33,102 nucleotides of DNA, taken from NCBI GenBank assembly GCA_002284615.2, contig MU069961.1:160436-193537 (forward strand), written 5' to 3'. This DNA is from Dunaliella salina. Lineage: Eukaryota; Chlorophyta; Chlorophyceae; Chlamydomonadales; Dunaliellaceae. The notes below the pieces were generated by a model. It had not been told where the DNA came from, did no database searches, and was given only the letters and a program-made list of their open reading frames with translations. The translations under genes were made by a program, and so were the position numbers. This document shows, one piece after another, positions 1 through 9,787 of this stretch. How positions within the stretch are numbered: position 1 is the stretch's first letter; every line of letters begins with the position of its first letter.

Positions 1-303
1 TGTGTGTGCTTGCGGTAAGATGGTTCCTTCCACGCAAGTTCACAGGCTAAAAAAGGGAAATCTGATGACTGGTGATACTCCTTTAGGCTCTCCACAGACC
101 TACCCGTCTCTGCGCATTGTAACCATCGCATTAAATTTTACGTCCCGAGCTTTTTGACTGTGATTCATATTTGTACGTCCATACGTAAATCTCATACGAA
201 TGTGAGTTTTGTTCGCTGTTTGTGCCTATTTACTGAGAAGTCAACGTCCTGCACAAGCATGCCTTTGCTCACGTCAGCAGGAGATGACACAAAGGGATGC
301 CTG

Positions 304-598
304 CTAAATGAAGTGAACGAATGCTGCAGCGTCAGTGTGTGTTGCAAACTGCTCCTCCTCTCCAGCAGTCCAATTGGAGGACAGTCTGCGGCACCTCATG
401 CGGACAGCAGCACAGCCTCCCAGATACTCCAGCAGCCCTTCCAGCACCATTGCCATCACATCCTCCAGCGCAGAAAACCAGACAGTGTTAGATGGCAGCA
501 ATAAGCACAGCAACACAGACAAGCCCGAGCAAGCCCGAGCCCTGCCTTCTTTCCATGCCTCCAACAACGTCTCGCATACCTCATGGACAGTCTCATCT
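304..598 (-). CDS. Candidate terminal exon, unknown protein
   Basis: On the minus strand a frame opens just after an acceptor-like site (pyrimidine-containing stretch then CAG at about 600). It runs about 97 codons to a stop at 304. The peptide looks helical and amphipathic, beginning DETVHEVCETLLEAWKEG, with a hydrophobic middle (SVLLCLLLP) and an acidic patch near the end (AGEEEQF). No family is recognised. Overlapping plus-strand frames are also open, and one contains RLRLQAAKALKYL, which faintly recalls kinase helix E. Strand and coding status are therefore uncertain. Confidence 0.2.
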
Positions 599-1364
599 CT
601 GTAGCAATGAATCTCGGCAGAGTTAGATTGCGGTTGCAGGCCGCCAAGGCGCTGAAATACCTCTAAGCAGCATGCAGCAAGCTGCCCCTACTCTTGTTCA
701 CTCTCTTGTTCATGCCCGCGGCAGCTCATGCCCAGATATCCATGAGTAGCAGGGGCAAAGATGCTGTTGATGCAGGCGTGCACAGCTGCAGGGTCTGCGG
801 TAGCAGCAGCAGGAGCAGCATTCAAAGTGTGGCCCAGCCGGACTTTTCGAATCAGGCACCATTAGTAGGCAGTGTGCGCCGTGCAAGCCGCCACAAATCA
901 TTTGAGCAGCAGCAGCAGCAGTAACAGCAACAATCCTGTTGACAGACAGGAGCTCAGACATGCGCAGTAGCTCCACCAGCAGTATCAGCTGCTGCAGCCA
1001 CCAGCAGCGGCAGTGATCCAGGCAACTCATCATCGGACGTAGTACAAGCCGCCTTGGACGTGGCCTCCACTCCATCGCCTCCTGATGCAGCATCGTACAT
1101 ACACCATTCCTCTCTGGTACTACCATCACACAGCCCCTCACGCACTGCGCTCAGTGCCACTGCTTCCCCCATTTCCCCGCAGCCCAGCCATTTCACTAGC
1201 AATGCAAATTCGAACAGTATCAGCCCGTCCCCCTCCTGTACACCTCACGCCCCCTCAACCGGATCCATCCGCATGCGTCTCCCCCTTGTGAACTCTCCCA
1301 CCGCCATCAAAGCCAACCGCCCTGTTGCCTCAACATTGTGCAACCCAGTCGCTACAGCACCTGA

Positions 1365-1612
1365 CGCAGCGCCAGCTCCTCTGTCCTTGGTGGCCATGAC
1401 AAGAGTTCCATCAATGGTGATACCCTTAGCCCTGACCAAGGGTCCATTCCTCAGGTGTGTGCAAGAAAGGAAGCGTGGGCGAGGAAGAAAACAATGAAGC
1501 AGGCGCAGCATGCACCAGCTCCTCTGCCCCTGGCCACCCTAACAGGAGTTCCATCATTGGCGCTTCCCACAGCACTGACGAAGGGCCCATCCCTCAGGGA
1601 AGTGGAAAGGGA
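1365..1612. repeat. Two diverged direct copies, offset 143 bp
   Basis: The segment starting with CCAGCTCCTCTG at 1372 recurs at 1515. Both copies keep the order CCAGCTCCTCTG, then GAGTTCCATCA, then CTGACNAAGGG, then CCCTCAGG-like ends, over about 90-100 bp. Read on the minus strand they give LRNGPLVRAKG and LRDGPFVSAVG, each followed about 10 residues later by DRGAGA or GRGAGA. Read on the plus strand they give RVPSMVIPLALTKGP and GVPSLALPTALTKGP. Conservation in both readings fits a DNA-level duplication and does not settle which strand, if any, is coding. Confidence 0.7.
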
Positions 1613-2190
1613 GGACAAGGGAGGTGAACTACGAAAGGGTGCACCCCTTAGGGTGTCTGTGAGAGGCATGGATTGCACAGTGGTTGTCACAAACACAGCA
1701 GCCCACTCGTCATGTGTGTGCAGGGAAGAAGGCGTGTGCAAAGAAGAGCAAGCAAGTTAGAAAAAGGAAGAGGGCAAGTGTGCAGCGAAAGAAACTGAGG
1801 AAAGAGAAAAGGATGGGGGCGTGTGCAAGAAGAAGATAATGTAGCGGTGTAAGTACTTGGCAATGGGCCTAGATATCATCGTTGCGCAGTGACTACGCTT
1901 TTCGTGGCTCAATTGTCTCCCCACTTCATGTGTGTTACAAGGATTACAAGAAAACCTGTAGCCCAGTATCTTGGCTGATTGGACCCCTCAGGATTGCTCC
2001 TAAGGGACAGCACGTCAAATGTTGCCTAACCCGGATAGAAGGTCATCGTTCAGATGAGGGACCTTGCTGGCAGTGGAAACATCACTGCACTCTACACCAA
2101 CAATTTTTAAGGTCTCATATTCATTCAAGAAAGCCTGGAGTCCCCTCTGCCAGAAAGCTTATACAGGCAAATTTTGGGGGCTCTGATCAG

Positions 2191-2196
2191 GCGTGC

Positions 2197-2291
<95 letters not shown>
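2191..2291 (+). repeat. (TG)n dinucleotide tract
   Basis: A short GCGT-rich lead-in is followed by an almost pure TG run of about 90 bp. It is oriented TG on the plus strand, as are the three other long tracts in this window. Confidence 0.98.
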
Positions 2292-2292
<1 letters not shown>

Positions 2293-2551
2293 TCCTTGAC
2301 GTCAGTCGCAGTGCGCTGCAAATTACGGTTACAAATACCAGGATATGATTATTCCCTGCAAAAATGCACTTAACATGAGCGCTTCGTACACACATGTGGT
2401 GTGCTTGTTCTTATAAACGCTCAAATAACAAGCAGAGGAAGTTTGTGTTAAATGAAAAAAAATGGTGATACACGCTTTCCACATAATTGAATGCAAGAAA
2501 GAGATGGTATACAATTTTCAGAAGATGATGTACAGTTGCTAGGGTGAGATA

Positions 2552-2591
2552 TACTAGCATATCTGAAAAAAATGTTAGTATATGCTAGGTA
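2552..2591. repeat. AT-rich inverted repeat (hairpin)
   Basis: TACTAGCATAT at 2552-2562 is complementary to ATATGCTAGGTA at 2580-2591, with one bulged base. The loop of 17 nt contains an A-run. It could be a small cruciform or the remnant of a foldback element. The flanking 2292-2584 interval shows no gene. Confidence 0.6.
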
Positions 2592-2896
2592 TTTACTAGT
2601 GTATAGTGTATATTAGTCCACAACTCAAGAGTTTTGACACCATTGTCATGTGAGGTGATGTTTTTGGTCCCCATCAATCCACTGTTGATGTTCACGAATA
2701 GAAAATATTGAGCCAAAAGTGGTGAAATGATGCATCTTATCATCCTTACCATACAGAGCCATGCATGCAGGCCATTTATGCCCGTAATAGCAATTTGTAC
2801 CACAACCCCCAAGCACCTGCAAGCTGTCATTCTAAAGGGCACATCTAAGCTCTTGCTGCAAGCTAAGTAATGCTGCACTTGTGGAGCTGCTTGCAA
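2585..2896 (-). CDS. Unidentified ORF fragment
   Basis: This minus-strand frame of about 100 codons has protein-like composition, for example YLACSKSLDVPFRMTACR and QYFLFVNINSGLMGTKN, with hydrophobic stretches that could be membrane or core segments. No domain is recognised and no methionine start is convincing. It lies directly downstream (minus sense) of the similar frame at 2914-3315, so the two may be parts of one decayed gene or mobile element. Chance remains possible. Confidence 0.2.
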   Translation of the reverse strand: MQAAPQVQHYLACSKSLDVPFRMTACRCLGVVVQIAITGINGLHAWLCMVRMIRCIISPLLAQYFLFVNINSGLMGTKNITSHDNGVKTLELWTNIHYTLVNT

Positions 2897-2913
2897 CCGT
2901 GGGGAAAAGCATT

Positions 2914-3315
2914 CTAGACCAGTGCATTCATCTGCAGCTCGAATGTACCTGGTTGCTCCTCCTTATGTCCCAAATTTGCCAAATTTGCTTGGGTGTAAAC
3001 CTGAGTCGTGCTGGATCCTTCCGCCGTCAAATCCAGTTCCATCACCTCAGGCTCCAAGGGCTGCTTGCACGTAACCCTAACACTTTCCACATGGAGCAAG
3101 AGATGTTTATAGGAGGAAACAGGGAGAAAAACGTTGTCCACTTCAACAGATGAAGACAGGAACGCGGGCTGGTGCTTTTGCCTGCTGAATGGCTTTTCCC
3201 ATTTGTATTTCCAACGCTCTTCCATCACTGTCCTCATATTTTTTGCATCAGTTGTGTCCTGCTTCATCACTGCTGTACCCAGATGCCACACTGCTGCCCA
3301 AATTCGAAATCCCAC
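2914..3315 (-). CDS. Unidentified ORF fragment
   Basis: This minus-strand frame of about 133 codons has balanced, protein-like composition, including EERWKYKWEKPFSRQKHQP, SSSVEVDNVFLPVSSYKH and EPEVMELDLTAEGSS. No family is recognised. It is near the downstream end of LINE B on the same strand, so it may belong to another degraded element, although no reverse transcriptase or RNase H motif is visible. The opposite strand is also open for shorter stretches, so coding status is not secure. Confidence 0.25.
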   Translation of the reverse strand: MGFRIWAAVWHLGTAVMKQDTTDAKNMRTVMEERWKYKWEKPFSRQKHQPAFLSSSVEVDNVFLPVSSYKHLLLHVESVRVTCKQPLEPEVMELDLTAEGSSTTQVYTQANLANLGHKEEQPGTFELQMNALV

Positions 3316-3329
3316 ACATTGGAACAGGC

Positions 3330-3480
3330 TTCACATCGGTGCCTTGATTCTTTAACCCCTCACCTTGGTGCCTTGTTTAATACCTCACATTGGTGATGCT
3401 CAAACTCACACTTTGGCACAGGCCTCGTACTGATGCCTTGGTTTTTTACCACCCCACTTTGGTGCCTTCTTTTCTAAATT
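3330..3480. repeat. Degenerate minisatellite (TTGGTGCCTTG units)
   Basis: About five imperfect units of roughly 25-40 bp follow each other, each with a core close to CACNTTGGTGCCTTGNTTT. Units are visible near 3335, 3362, 3387, 3430 and 3458. No gene is seen from 3316 to 3740. Confidence 0.65.
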
Positions 3481-3740
3481 CCTTGGTTGGACCCCTTGTT
3501 CTTTTCAGAGAAACTCTCCCTACCTCAATTAAAGGAGAGGAGACACATTAGCTCAGAAAGGGGCGTGAGTCCCCTCCACCACAAGATATGGAAAAAAAAA
3601 AACCTATTGTGGGTCTGGAGGGTTAATAGAATCTCCTGGCTTTTGAACCTGGCTGTTGGAAGTATTCTTACTTTCGATAGCGCAATGCATGGAAACTAGT
3701 TTGTGGGCTCATGGAATGAGCATGAAGTTGTAGAGCAAGC

Positions 3741-4386
3741 TTAGTGGCATGTTAATGATCCAATCCTAAGATGTTTGGCTTGTTTCAGGGTATGCTCAGT
3801 ATAAATAGTTCCACCAACACCCAGGAGAATAGTGCGAATTGTAACAGCTTTAGCAACTTTGAGTTTACAAAGGTCCGCATGCTGCTGCTCAGCCGCACTC
3901 AACTGGTTCTCTGGCCTGTTGTGGGCACAGAACTTGATGTCTATGAGGTGCAACATGGCGGTTGTGTGCATGAAGCTCATGGGGTTGCCTCACGCGGCAA
4001 GTTCTGGTTATCCTCCTTGTGGACCAGCGCAAAGCATGTTGTGAATGGATTGGAGAGATAGTGTTGCAAGTGTGTTTGGCATTGAAAGGGGTGATCAAAA
4101 AAGCGTCTGGTCGACTGGAGAAAAATTTACTGTTTGAGACATGTTGAAGGAGTTGGAGGTTGTGTTGTGCAAATTTAAAATCACATCCTATGTCTGTGTA
4201 GACCAGGCCTGCTCCCACAGGGCTTTTGCCGGGGGCTTTTGTGATCATTCTGCCTGCAATAGTGTTGTGCTCAGTTTTCATGTTGGAGATGATATCGTTC
4301 TGGCAGCCTGAGAGCATGTGAAGTGCACTGTCCAATTGATGACAGTCTGGGAAGGGGCAAGATGGGTCGGACTGCATGTTTTTCAT
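3741..4386 (-). pseudogene. LINE B Cys/His motif and C-terminal domain
   Basis: The frame at 4386-3889 begins near CPFPDCHQLDSALHMLSGC, a Cys-x4-Cys ... His ... Cys arrangement like the C-terminal zinc motif of many LINE reverse transcriptases. It is followed by AGLVYTDIG. A shifted frame (3980-3741) continues with LHLIDIKFC, then AEQQHADLCKLKVAKAV and TILLGVGGTIYTEHTLKQ. The acidic residue of TDIG plus the D-x-K of IDIK could be a PD-(D/E)XK-like nuclease core. That is inference only, because the frame is broken between the two parts. Confidence 0.55.
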
Positions 4387-4729
4387 TTAGAGAGTGTCTG
4401 TACTGTAGGATAGTACGTCTCATGGGTGTGGAAATACTTGACATGCTCTTGAATACATTTTTTTTGGTTTTCAGCGTTTGGTAACATGTTTTGGCATTGG
4501 CATATCCGAGCTTTTGTGGTGTATGCATGTGGAATTTAAGTGTATCTTGAAGATTGGGGGGATAGGTAAGCACAGCAGGTGGTGGACCTGTAGATGTACC
4601 TGAGGCATGCATTCTTTTCTCCTCCTTGGCTAATCAAAACATATGTGTTAATGGATTTCCACCAGGACTTGCACCAGGAATCTGGGTGTCTGCCACGCAG
4701 CTGCTGGCTTGAATAGCCTAATGTTTTGC

Positions 4730-5092
4730 AATCGCATCTGCACATCCATTTCCAGCGATGCCGGCATGGGACTTCACCTTGTGGATCTGAATTTTGGTAT
4801 GGAGGTCTCTAATGAGTGTTGAAATCAATTAATGGACATTTCCTTGGATACGCCTCAGGTGTTTCTCAGGGTAAAAAAGTTGTTTACATACTTGTTCGAG
4901 AAAGGTGTGGCTGTCTGATGCAATGCCTGCATGTTTGGTAATGATAGCAGCAGCAATTGCTGCCAATTCAGCTCTAGTGATGGTTTTAGTAATCCCAGCA
5001 CCATTTGGTTCCACAAAGTTCTTGCTGTCAGTGGACGGGCAGTAGACGTGAGACGAAAAGTCTACTCGAGCAAGTTGGCCTCTGCCTAGCAC
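4730..5092 (-). pseudogene. LINE B RNase H domain remnant
   Basis: RNase H degrades the RNA strand of the RNA-DNA hybrid made during retrotransposition. The remnant contains TITRAELAAIAAAI (helix with the catalytic Glu), then ASDSHTFLEQV (catalytic Asp in the DS motif). After a stop near 4829 it continues with HKVKSHAGIAGNGCADAIAKH (His loop and final Asp), ending in another stop at about 4725. The first Asp region is probably in the piece around CPSTDSKNF. Order and spacing match RNase HI. In-frame stops show that the copy is inactive. Confidence 0.75.
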
Positions 5093-5100
5093 ACCCTTGA

Positions 5101-5923
5101 CACCACTATCAAGAGGCCCGGCCCAGCAAACTTGAGGCCCACCCCTTTGCTTCTGAGAAAGCTATGCAACACTCCAGCAAGGACCCCCATCTTGCACAGC
5201 GGTCAACCGTATTCAGGGGGTGAGCACGCAGTTATGCAGACCCAAACAAGGATTGCTCCATCTCTGAGCACCTTCTCAACTGAGTAAGCTTCCAGGACCA
5301 CTCCTGCACCAGCTCTCCTCTTGGTAGCTTGCTAGGGGTGGGAGCACCACTCCCATGGCGGGAGCCTAATGCCCCATACAATCTTGTAACCAAGTAGAAT
5401 GATTCCTGACCGTTATAGGCACACTCCATTGAGATGATGCAACGTGCCACTACCCCTTTCAAATTGGACCATCTTGCATGCAGTATTCGAGACGCAAAAT
5501 CGCTTTATCTTTGTCGCTTTATGGCAAATCCAATACCAGGATTGCGTAATCACAAGTGAACGTGGTTCTGATACCCCCAAATTTGACCCTCTTGACCAAA
5601 TCCATGGATTCAGGATTTGAGACGCAGAATCGCTCTGTAAGTCATACAGTATGAAGGTTTTGGAATCAGGAAGACCATGCCCACTACCCAGCCAAATTGG
5701 TCCATCGGCCATTCAGGACATTTGGGACGGAGAATCACTTTGTGAATGATTCATTACCATGATTACAAAATCAAAACGACGCTGCCAGCTGCAGTGCATG
5801 GTTGGACTGGAGCTTTGCACTCCCTAGCCACCCTAGCTCAGCAAGACCAGGGTGAATCGGCTTTAGTAGTGGTCCTGCTGATCCTGCCTGTTTGTGCCTT
5901 CAGGAGACAGCACAGCTTGTAAG
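5101..5923. other. Gene-free interval with degenerate tandem repeats
   Basis: No gene is recognised between the two LINEs. From about 5458 to 5770 three diverged units of roughly 115-120 bp are visible. Each starts near AAATTGGACC (5459, 5579, 5694) and contains a line like TTYGAGACGCARAATCGCTYTGT (5486, 5617 and a more altered form at 5719). They cover the end of the interval towards LINE A. Confidence 0.6.
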
Positions 5924-5942
5924 TAAGAGCATGCATTTACAT

Positions 5943-6248
5943 TTACATTTGGGGACCCTCAGCCAGATTGTTCGACGGATCGGCCTGTGACTGGTCCTTG
6001 CCAGCCAACATAATATCCATAAGCACAGAAATAAACAAATAAAGCTTGTTGTTGTGTTGCAAGAGGAAATCCTGCACACCCTGGACACTAACTTGCTGTA
6101 AATAAGGTTGTTCCATTGAAAAAACACCTGGGAAGCAGTTGAACAGGTAAGCATACTTGTTTCTCCAATCACAAACAGCTGCGTTTCTGCATGTCAAGAG
6201 GGCATGGACTTCATCCTGAATCTCATCACTAGAGCAGCAATCACACAC
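5943..6248 (-). pseudogene. LINE A C-terminal Cys/His motif
   Basis: The last frame reads CDCCSSDEIQDEVHALLTC, a CxxC ... HxLLxC arrangement like the C-terminal zinc motif of LINE reverse transcriptases, thought to aid template RNA binding. It is followed by a hydrophobic helix (LYLFISVLMDIMLAGKDQSQ) and ends NNLAEGPQM just before the AAATGT tail. It is one shift away from the main frame at about 6245. The truncated copy at 13367-13617 corresponds to this 3' end. Confidence 0.75.
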
Positions 6249-7317
6249 AAGAATCCCAAGCCGCTGTCTCCACCTTCAACCTGTGTGCCCTGAGTCTGAA
6301 TCGGCTAACATTCCTTACAACATGCTGAGACAGATCCACATGCATGTGTCTCGGTAAGCGGGCTGGGGCACGCACATTGTGGTCAAAAGGCACTCCAAAC
6401 AAAGTTTGATAGGTTGCCAATTTACTGTAAGTCTCCCGAGGGTATAATCCCTCAACATCTCTCCACACTGCCCGCAACCTGTGCCTGAGGTCAGCAGTGA
6501 ACTCTTGAGTAGAAATAGCTGTACCCTGCCGCACAGCTTCAACAAAGGAATCACAGCGCCGCAATCCTTGAAAGGCATCTAAAACTTGAGCAGTCCAGCA
6601 AGAAGGCTCACAAGAATGAATGTTCAGATCCGCTTTCAGCACGCTTCTCAGCGTCTCGCTATTGGACCTGAGCATGCTATTATACATTTTAACAACAGAT
6701 CTGAACCAATAAAACTGGAGCGGCTCATGACCACACTCCCGCAAAACAGCCCATTTTGGAGTGGTACGTTTGACACCCAGCGTGCTTTTTAGATAACTCA
6801 TGTGCCGCACTTGCAGGTCACTCGCAAACTCCTTGCCCTCTTTAATGTACTCAGTTTCCCACACCTGCCCTGCATACAGTCCAGCCGGAACTACACACGT
6901 CTTCCCAAGCCACAGAGAGACATATGGCCTATTTGCCAGAGAGTGCTCACAAACAAAGTGACGGACCCAAAAAGCAGACGTCATGAATGGACCAGAAGCA
7001 TGCTCAGAGGACTTAGTCATGCTCATGCGCTTGTGAAACATCATGCCGAGGTACTTGAAAGACTCCTTGTGTGCCAGTGGCACCCCCCCAACATGAAAAA
7101 CAGGCAGATCTGACCCTGAGGAATTAAAGTGAACTACCTCCGACTTAGCTTGATGATTAAGTGCTTCCGCTGAGCATACGCATGTAAGCAGTTCAGCATG
7201 GTTTGCAAAGCATGAGGATCATTGGCCATCAGAGTCAGGTCATCAGCGTACAACATGTGCGTCACATGGAACTCAGCTCTATCCGACACTGCTACTGCCA
7301 TGATTCGAGAGACACCT
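6241..7317 (-). pseudogene. LINE A reverse transcriptase YADD, thumb and downstream
   Basis: HVTHMLYADDLTLMANDPHAL is motif C with the catalytic Asp pair. A frameshift near 7150-7160 separates it from KSEVVHFNSSGSDLPVFHVGG and ESFKYLGMMFHKRMS, the conserved continuation in LINE polymerases. The frame then stays open for about 280 codons through the thumb and the helical region after it (ECGHEPLQFYWFRSVVKMYN). The downstream Cys/His motif follows in an overlapping frame. Confidence 0.85.
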
Positions 7318-7737
7318 CTAATTGTGGCCTGGGTGTGACAACAATATCTGCGGAATACCATGGCCCTTGCCCTTACTCTGAGCTTGGAAGACCCTTCAAA
7401 CAGACACTGCAATTTCACTATGAACCTCCTCACAATGCAAGTAAAGCACTTGAAGGACCTAGCCACAGATTACCTAACAACAAGAGAAGGAACAAACCAT
7501 CGAAATAAGCGCCAATTAGACTACTGCATGAGAGCTCGCCAGCTCATCAGTGTCTACTCGAGCAACCTCCACCTCACAAAACAAAGCATAAGCCTGTTCC
7601 TGGATGACTTCAAGATCATTGATGAGGCTCTCTCCCTCCATAAACCCCCGGCCCACTCCTTCCCAATGCTGGTTGCTTGCTTCACAAAAACCCTCCTAAG
7701 TCTAGACATCCAAGGACTTCATGAACTTACAACCACT
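7318..7737. other. About 420-bp insertion with plus-strand ORF
   Basis: LINE A reading leaves motif B at GVQGVVI and resumes at VSDRAEFHVTHMLYADD. The roughly 420 bp between the two is foreign. On the plus strand it carries an open frame beginning NTMALALTLSLEDPSNRH at about 7360 that stays open across the junction into antisense LINE sequence (stop at 7959). Inside the insert the peptide looks helical (NLLTMQVKHLKDLATDYL, KQSISLFLDDFKIIDEALS). No family is recognised. It could be a captured gene fragment. Exact junctions are uncertain by 10-20 bp. Confidence 0.5.
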
Positions 7738-7955
7738 AGCGGAATCACAACACCTTGCACCCCTTCCGCAATTTCATCAATGTCATTCACATACAGAGAA
7801 AAAAGCAGAGGGGATAAAGGGCAACCCTGCTTTACACCCATGTTAGGGTTCACCCGAGCAGCCTTCTGTCCATCCCTCAAAGTACACTCATCAGCATTGT
7901 ACATGCTTTTTATGATGGATAAGAGAGGAGTGGGCATGCGTGTGCGTTGCAGGTG
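7738..7955 (-). pseudogene. LINE A reverse transcriptase, motif B segment
   Basis: This minus-strand piece reads MPTPLLSIIKSMYNADECTL, then GVKQGCPLSPLLFSLYVNDI, which is reverse transcriptase motif B and the following helix, then EIAEGVQGVVI. It fits directly between motif A and the YADD motif. It is isolated because both flanks carry insertions. Confidence 0.9.
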
Positions 7956-8496
7956 CTAAGACATGCTCATTTAGTGTTGTGTCAATTTTACTGTTGGTGA
8001 CCAATTAGTTAGGTTGTCATAGGGGTTTTTGGGTGATGATTTTCCCTGGATCTCTATGTTGAGAATTTCTACGATCTACATTCTACACTCTGCTTTGTAC
8101 AAGTAGTGCCTTCTGGATAAGATGTAGCAGAATATCTCAACCTTCTATGTGTAAAGGAGTGATGGCCTGAGGCCAAGCAAGCCCTGGGGAGAGGGCAAGG
8201 ATGGAGCAGCAGCGTGGCAATCAGGGAAGTGTAGCAAAGATAACACAAGAGAGTAAGCGTGCCTGGGTGTGGCAGGCATTGCACCTAAACATGCTGCTGG
8301 TTACTGCAGCCAAATGTCCTCTGATGGAGGGTTACACCACCTTGGACGAAGGAGGTGGTGGTGCGGAGGCAGGCCACACGCACTGCCGTGACCAGTGAAC
8401 CACACCACCATCCCACCACCACAAATACCCCAGTGATTCTAGTGATTCGTGTTGCCAAGTCAGTACATCTTACAGGACATGATCTGAGCGTGACAG
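7956..8496. other. 541-bp insertion inside LINE A reverse transcriptase
   Basis: LINE coding sequence stops at TGGCAG (minus strand, 8497-8502 on plus) and resumes with CACCTGCAACGC (ending at 7956), giving an uninterrupted WQHLQRTRMPTPLL if the interval is removed. The insert has no recognised gene, no clear TIR and no convincing target-site duplication. It contains a purine-rich section (8160-8380) and a CCACCACC-rich end. Its nature is unknown. It could be a MITE whose ends have drifted. Confidence 0.65.
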
Positions 8497-9785
8497 CTGC
8501 CAGAATGCCTGCCTAGGGATGGTATCGTAGGCTTGCTTAAAGTCAATGAATGCTGTGTGCAGCCAGCTAGATCGCCCAGGCTGGATCGTGCGTGCAGCAT
8601 GCTGAAGGTGCCTTAAGATGAAGATGGGCTGGAGGGTGTTCCTGCCTAGGTAGTCACCGAATTGTGTGTCAGGAATCTTATTTGACGCCACGCACCAGTC
8701 TGTTACAAGAGAACGAATCACATTGGCGCACAAGTGGTACATTGTGCCACTAACAGCCAGCATGCGATAGCTGTTAGGTTCATGGAGGGGTCCCTTTTTA
8801 TACAAGGGGGTCAGCTTAGCCTTCTTTCAACAATCAGGGATGCGAGCCTTAACATAGAAAAGCTTGAAAAGCCGGGCAATGTATGGCACCAGCACATTCA
8901 CCCTCTCAGTGCCCCAGCCATTGGCCCGTGGGCGCACCATAGTAACACATTTGATAAAAGGGGCAGCTACACAATCAAATCCAGGAGAAGCACGCCCGTT
9001 CATTTTCCCAATCTGCTCAGCTACCATCCCTTGCATTTCCTCCTCAGAGGGCACAGCAACCGCAACCGGCTCAGGCATCCAATTATTTTGTGCACTCTGT
9101 CTCAAAAGAGCCCCAGCGTCACGCCCACGGCCCAAAGGAACAGCCATGTCTCTTGCAGATCGAGCCAAACCCCCGCGAACCAACTGAGCTGCCTCTTGAG
9201 GCCGAAAGTGCGCTTGTAAGTAATTATCCCACACAGCTTGTGCCACAGATGTAGTCTGAGAACGCTTTGACCGTTTCAGCAGTGCATGCACATCAGGATC
9301 TTTATCATAGAGCCTAACTAAGAACACATCCCTCTGTCTCCGCGTGTAAGCGCGCTTTGACCACCGGACTTGTATTTTGTACTCCCTCCACACAAACTCG
9401 CGCGTATGTAGAGGCTGACCTGTTCGAAGAGCCTCCATGAACACATGACGCTTCTCTCTGCAAGCTGCATCAAACCAGGGAGGGCTGTGAGCGCCCCTCC
9501 AGCTGGCACGTAAAGGCCCACACACGCTAACTATCCCAGCCATGCTGACATCTCCAGCAGCTTGTATAATCATTGAACGCAAGCAGAAACAGGCCGTCTC
9601 ACATGCAGACACAGGTTTCTCCTTTGCAATTGCTTGCTCAAACTGAGCTTGCATCTCACTGTTCCTGACAACAGCGTCCGCATAAGCCTCAGCAAGCTCA
9701 GGCCGCCACTTCAATAACAATTTACTACCACAGCCCCCATGCTTACACACATGCTCACCTTGCATTCCCCAGTCTGCTCCCTCCC
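8497..9785 (-). pseudogene. LINE A linker and reverse transcriptase, N-terminal part
   Basis: After the frameshift the minus strand reads ASWEGADWGMQGEHVCKHGG and continues open through a basic linker (RSKRSQTTSVAQAVWDNYL) to ARIPDC, where a TGA at about 8824-8826 occupies a position usually held by Trp before KKAKLTPLYKKG. It then continues GPLHEPNSYRMLAVSGTMYH (fingers) and FIDFKQAYDTIPR, motif A with the first catalytic Asp, and RQAFWQ. The reading breaks there because about 541 bp of foreign DNA is inserted. A single TGA and one shift are the only lesions in this stretch. Confidence 0.85.
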
Positions 9786-9787
9786 AA

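Larger units (their letters stand above)
1..2190. other. Region without a confident gene
   Basis: No family motif could be recognised on either strand. The plus strand between about 1000 and 1500 reads as Ser/Pro-rich in one frame, while the minus strand is Ala/Gly-rich. Neither has clear coding evidence. A short CAG run lies at about 906-922. The window opens with a short TG run, so the left edge may itself be a dinucleotide tract cut by the window. Within the region I separate out a candidate minus-strand exon and a duplicated segment. Confidence 0.5.
3741..5100 (-). mobile_element. LINE B, 5'-truncated non-LTR retrotransposon
   Basis: Minus-strand translation, pieced across several stops and shifts, gives an RNase H domain, a Cys/His motif and a C-terminal domain in the order found at the end of RNase H-bearing LINE polyproteins. 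No reverse transcriptase is seen upstream (5100-5930), so the copy is probably 5'-truncated or its front has decayed. It points the same way as LINE A. I could not define its 3' tail or a target-site duplication. Confidence 0.7.

Noticed and set aside
600..665. RLRLQAAKALKYL on the plus strand as a second kinase helix E
   Set aside because: The resemblance is limited to one short helix. A stop follows at once, and no catalytic loop, DFG or Gly loop is found nearby on either strand.
2173..2395. Long Cys-Val and Thr-His ORFs over TG tracts (also at 19683 and 30313)
   Set aside because: They are direct translations of dinucleotide repeats with no other protein features.
8734..9219. 161-codon plus-strand ORF
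   Set aside because: It is antisense to the LINE A reverse transcriptase linker, which has clear family motifs on the minus strand.
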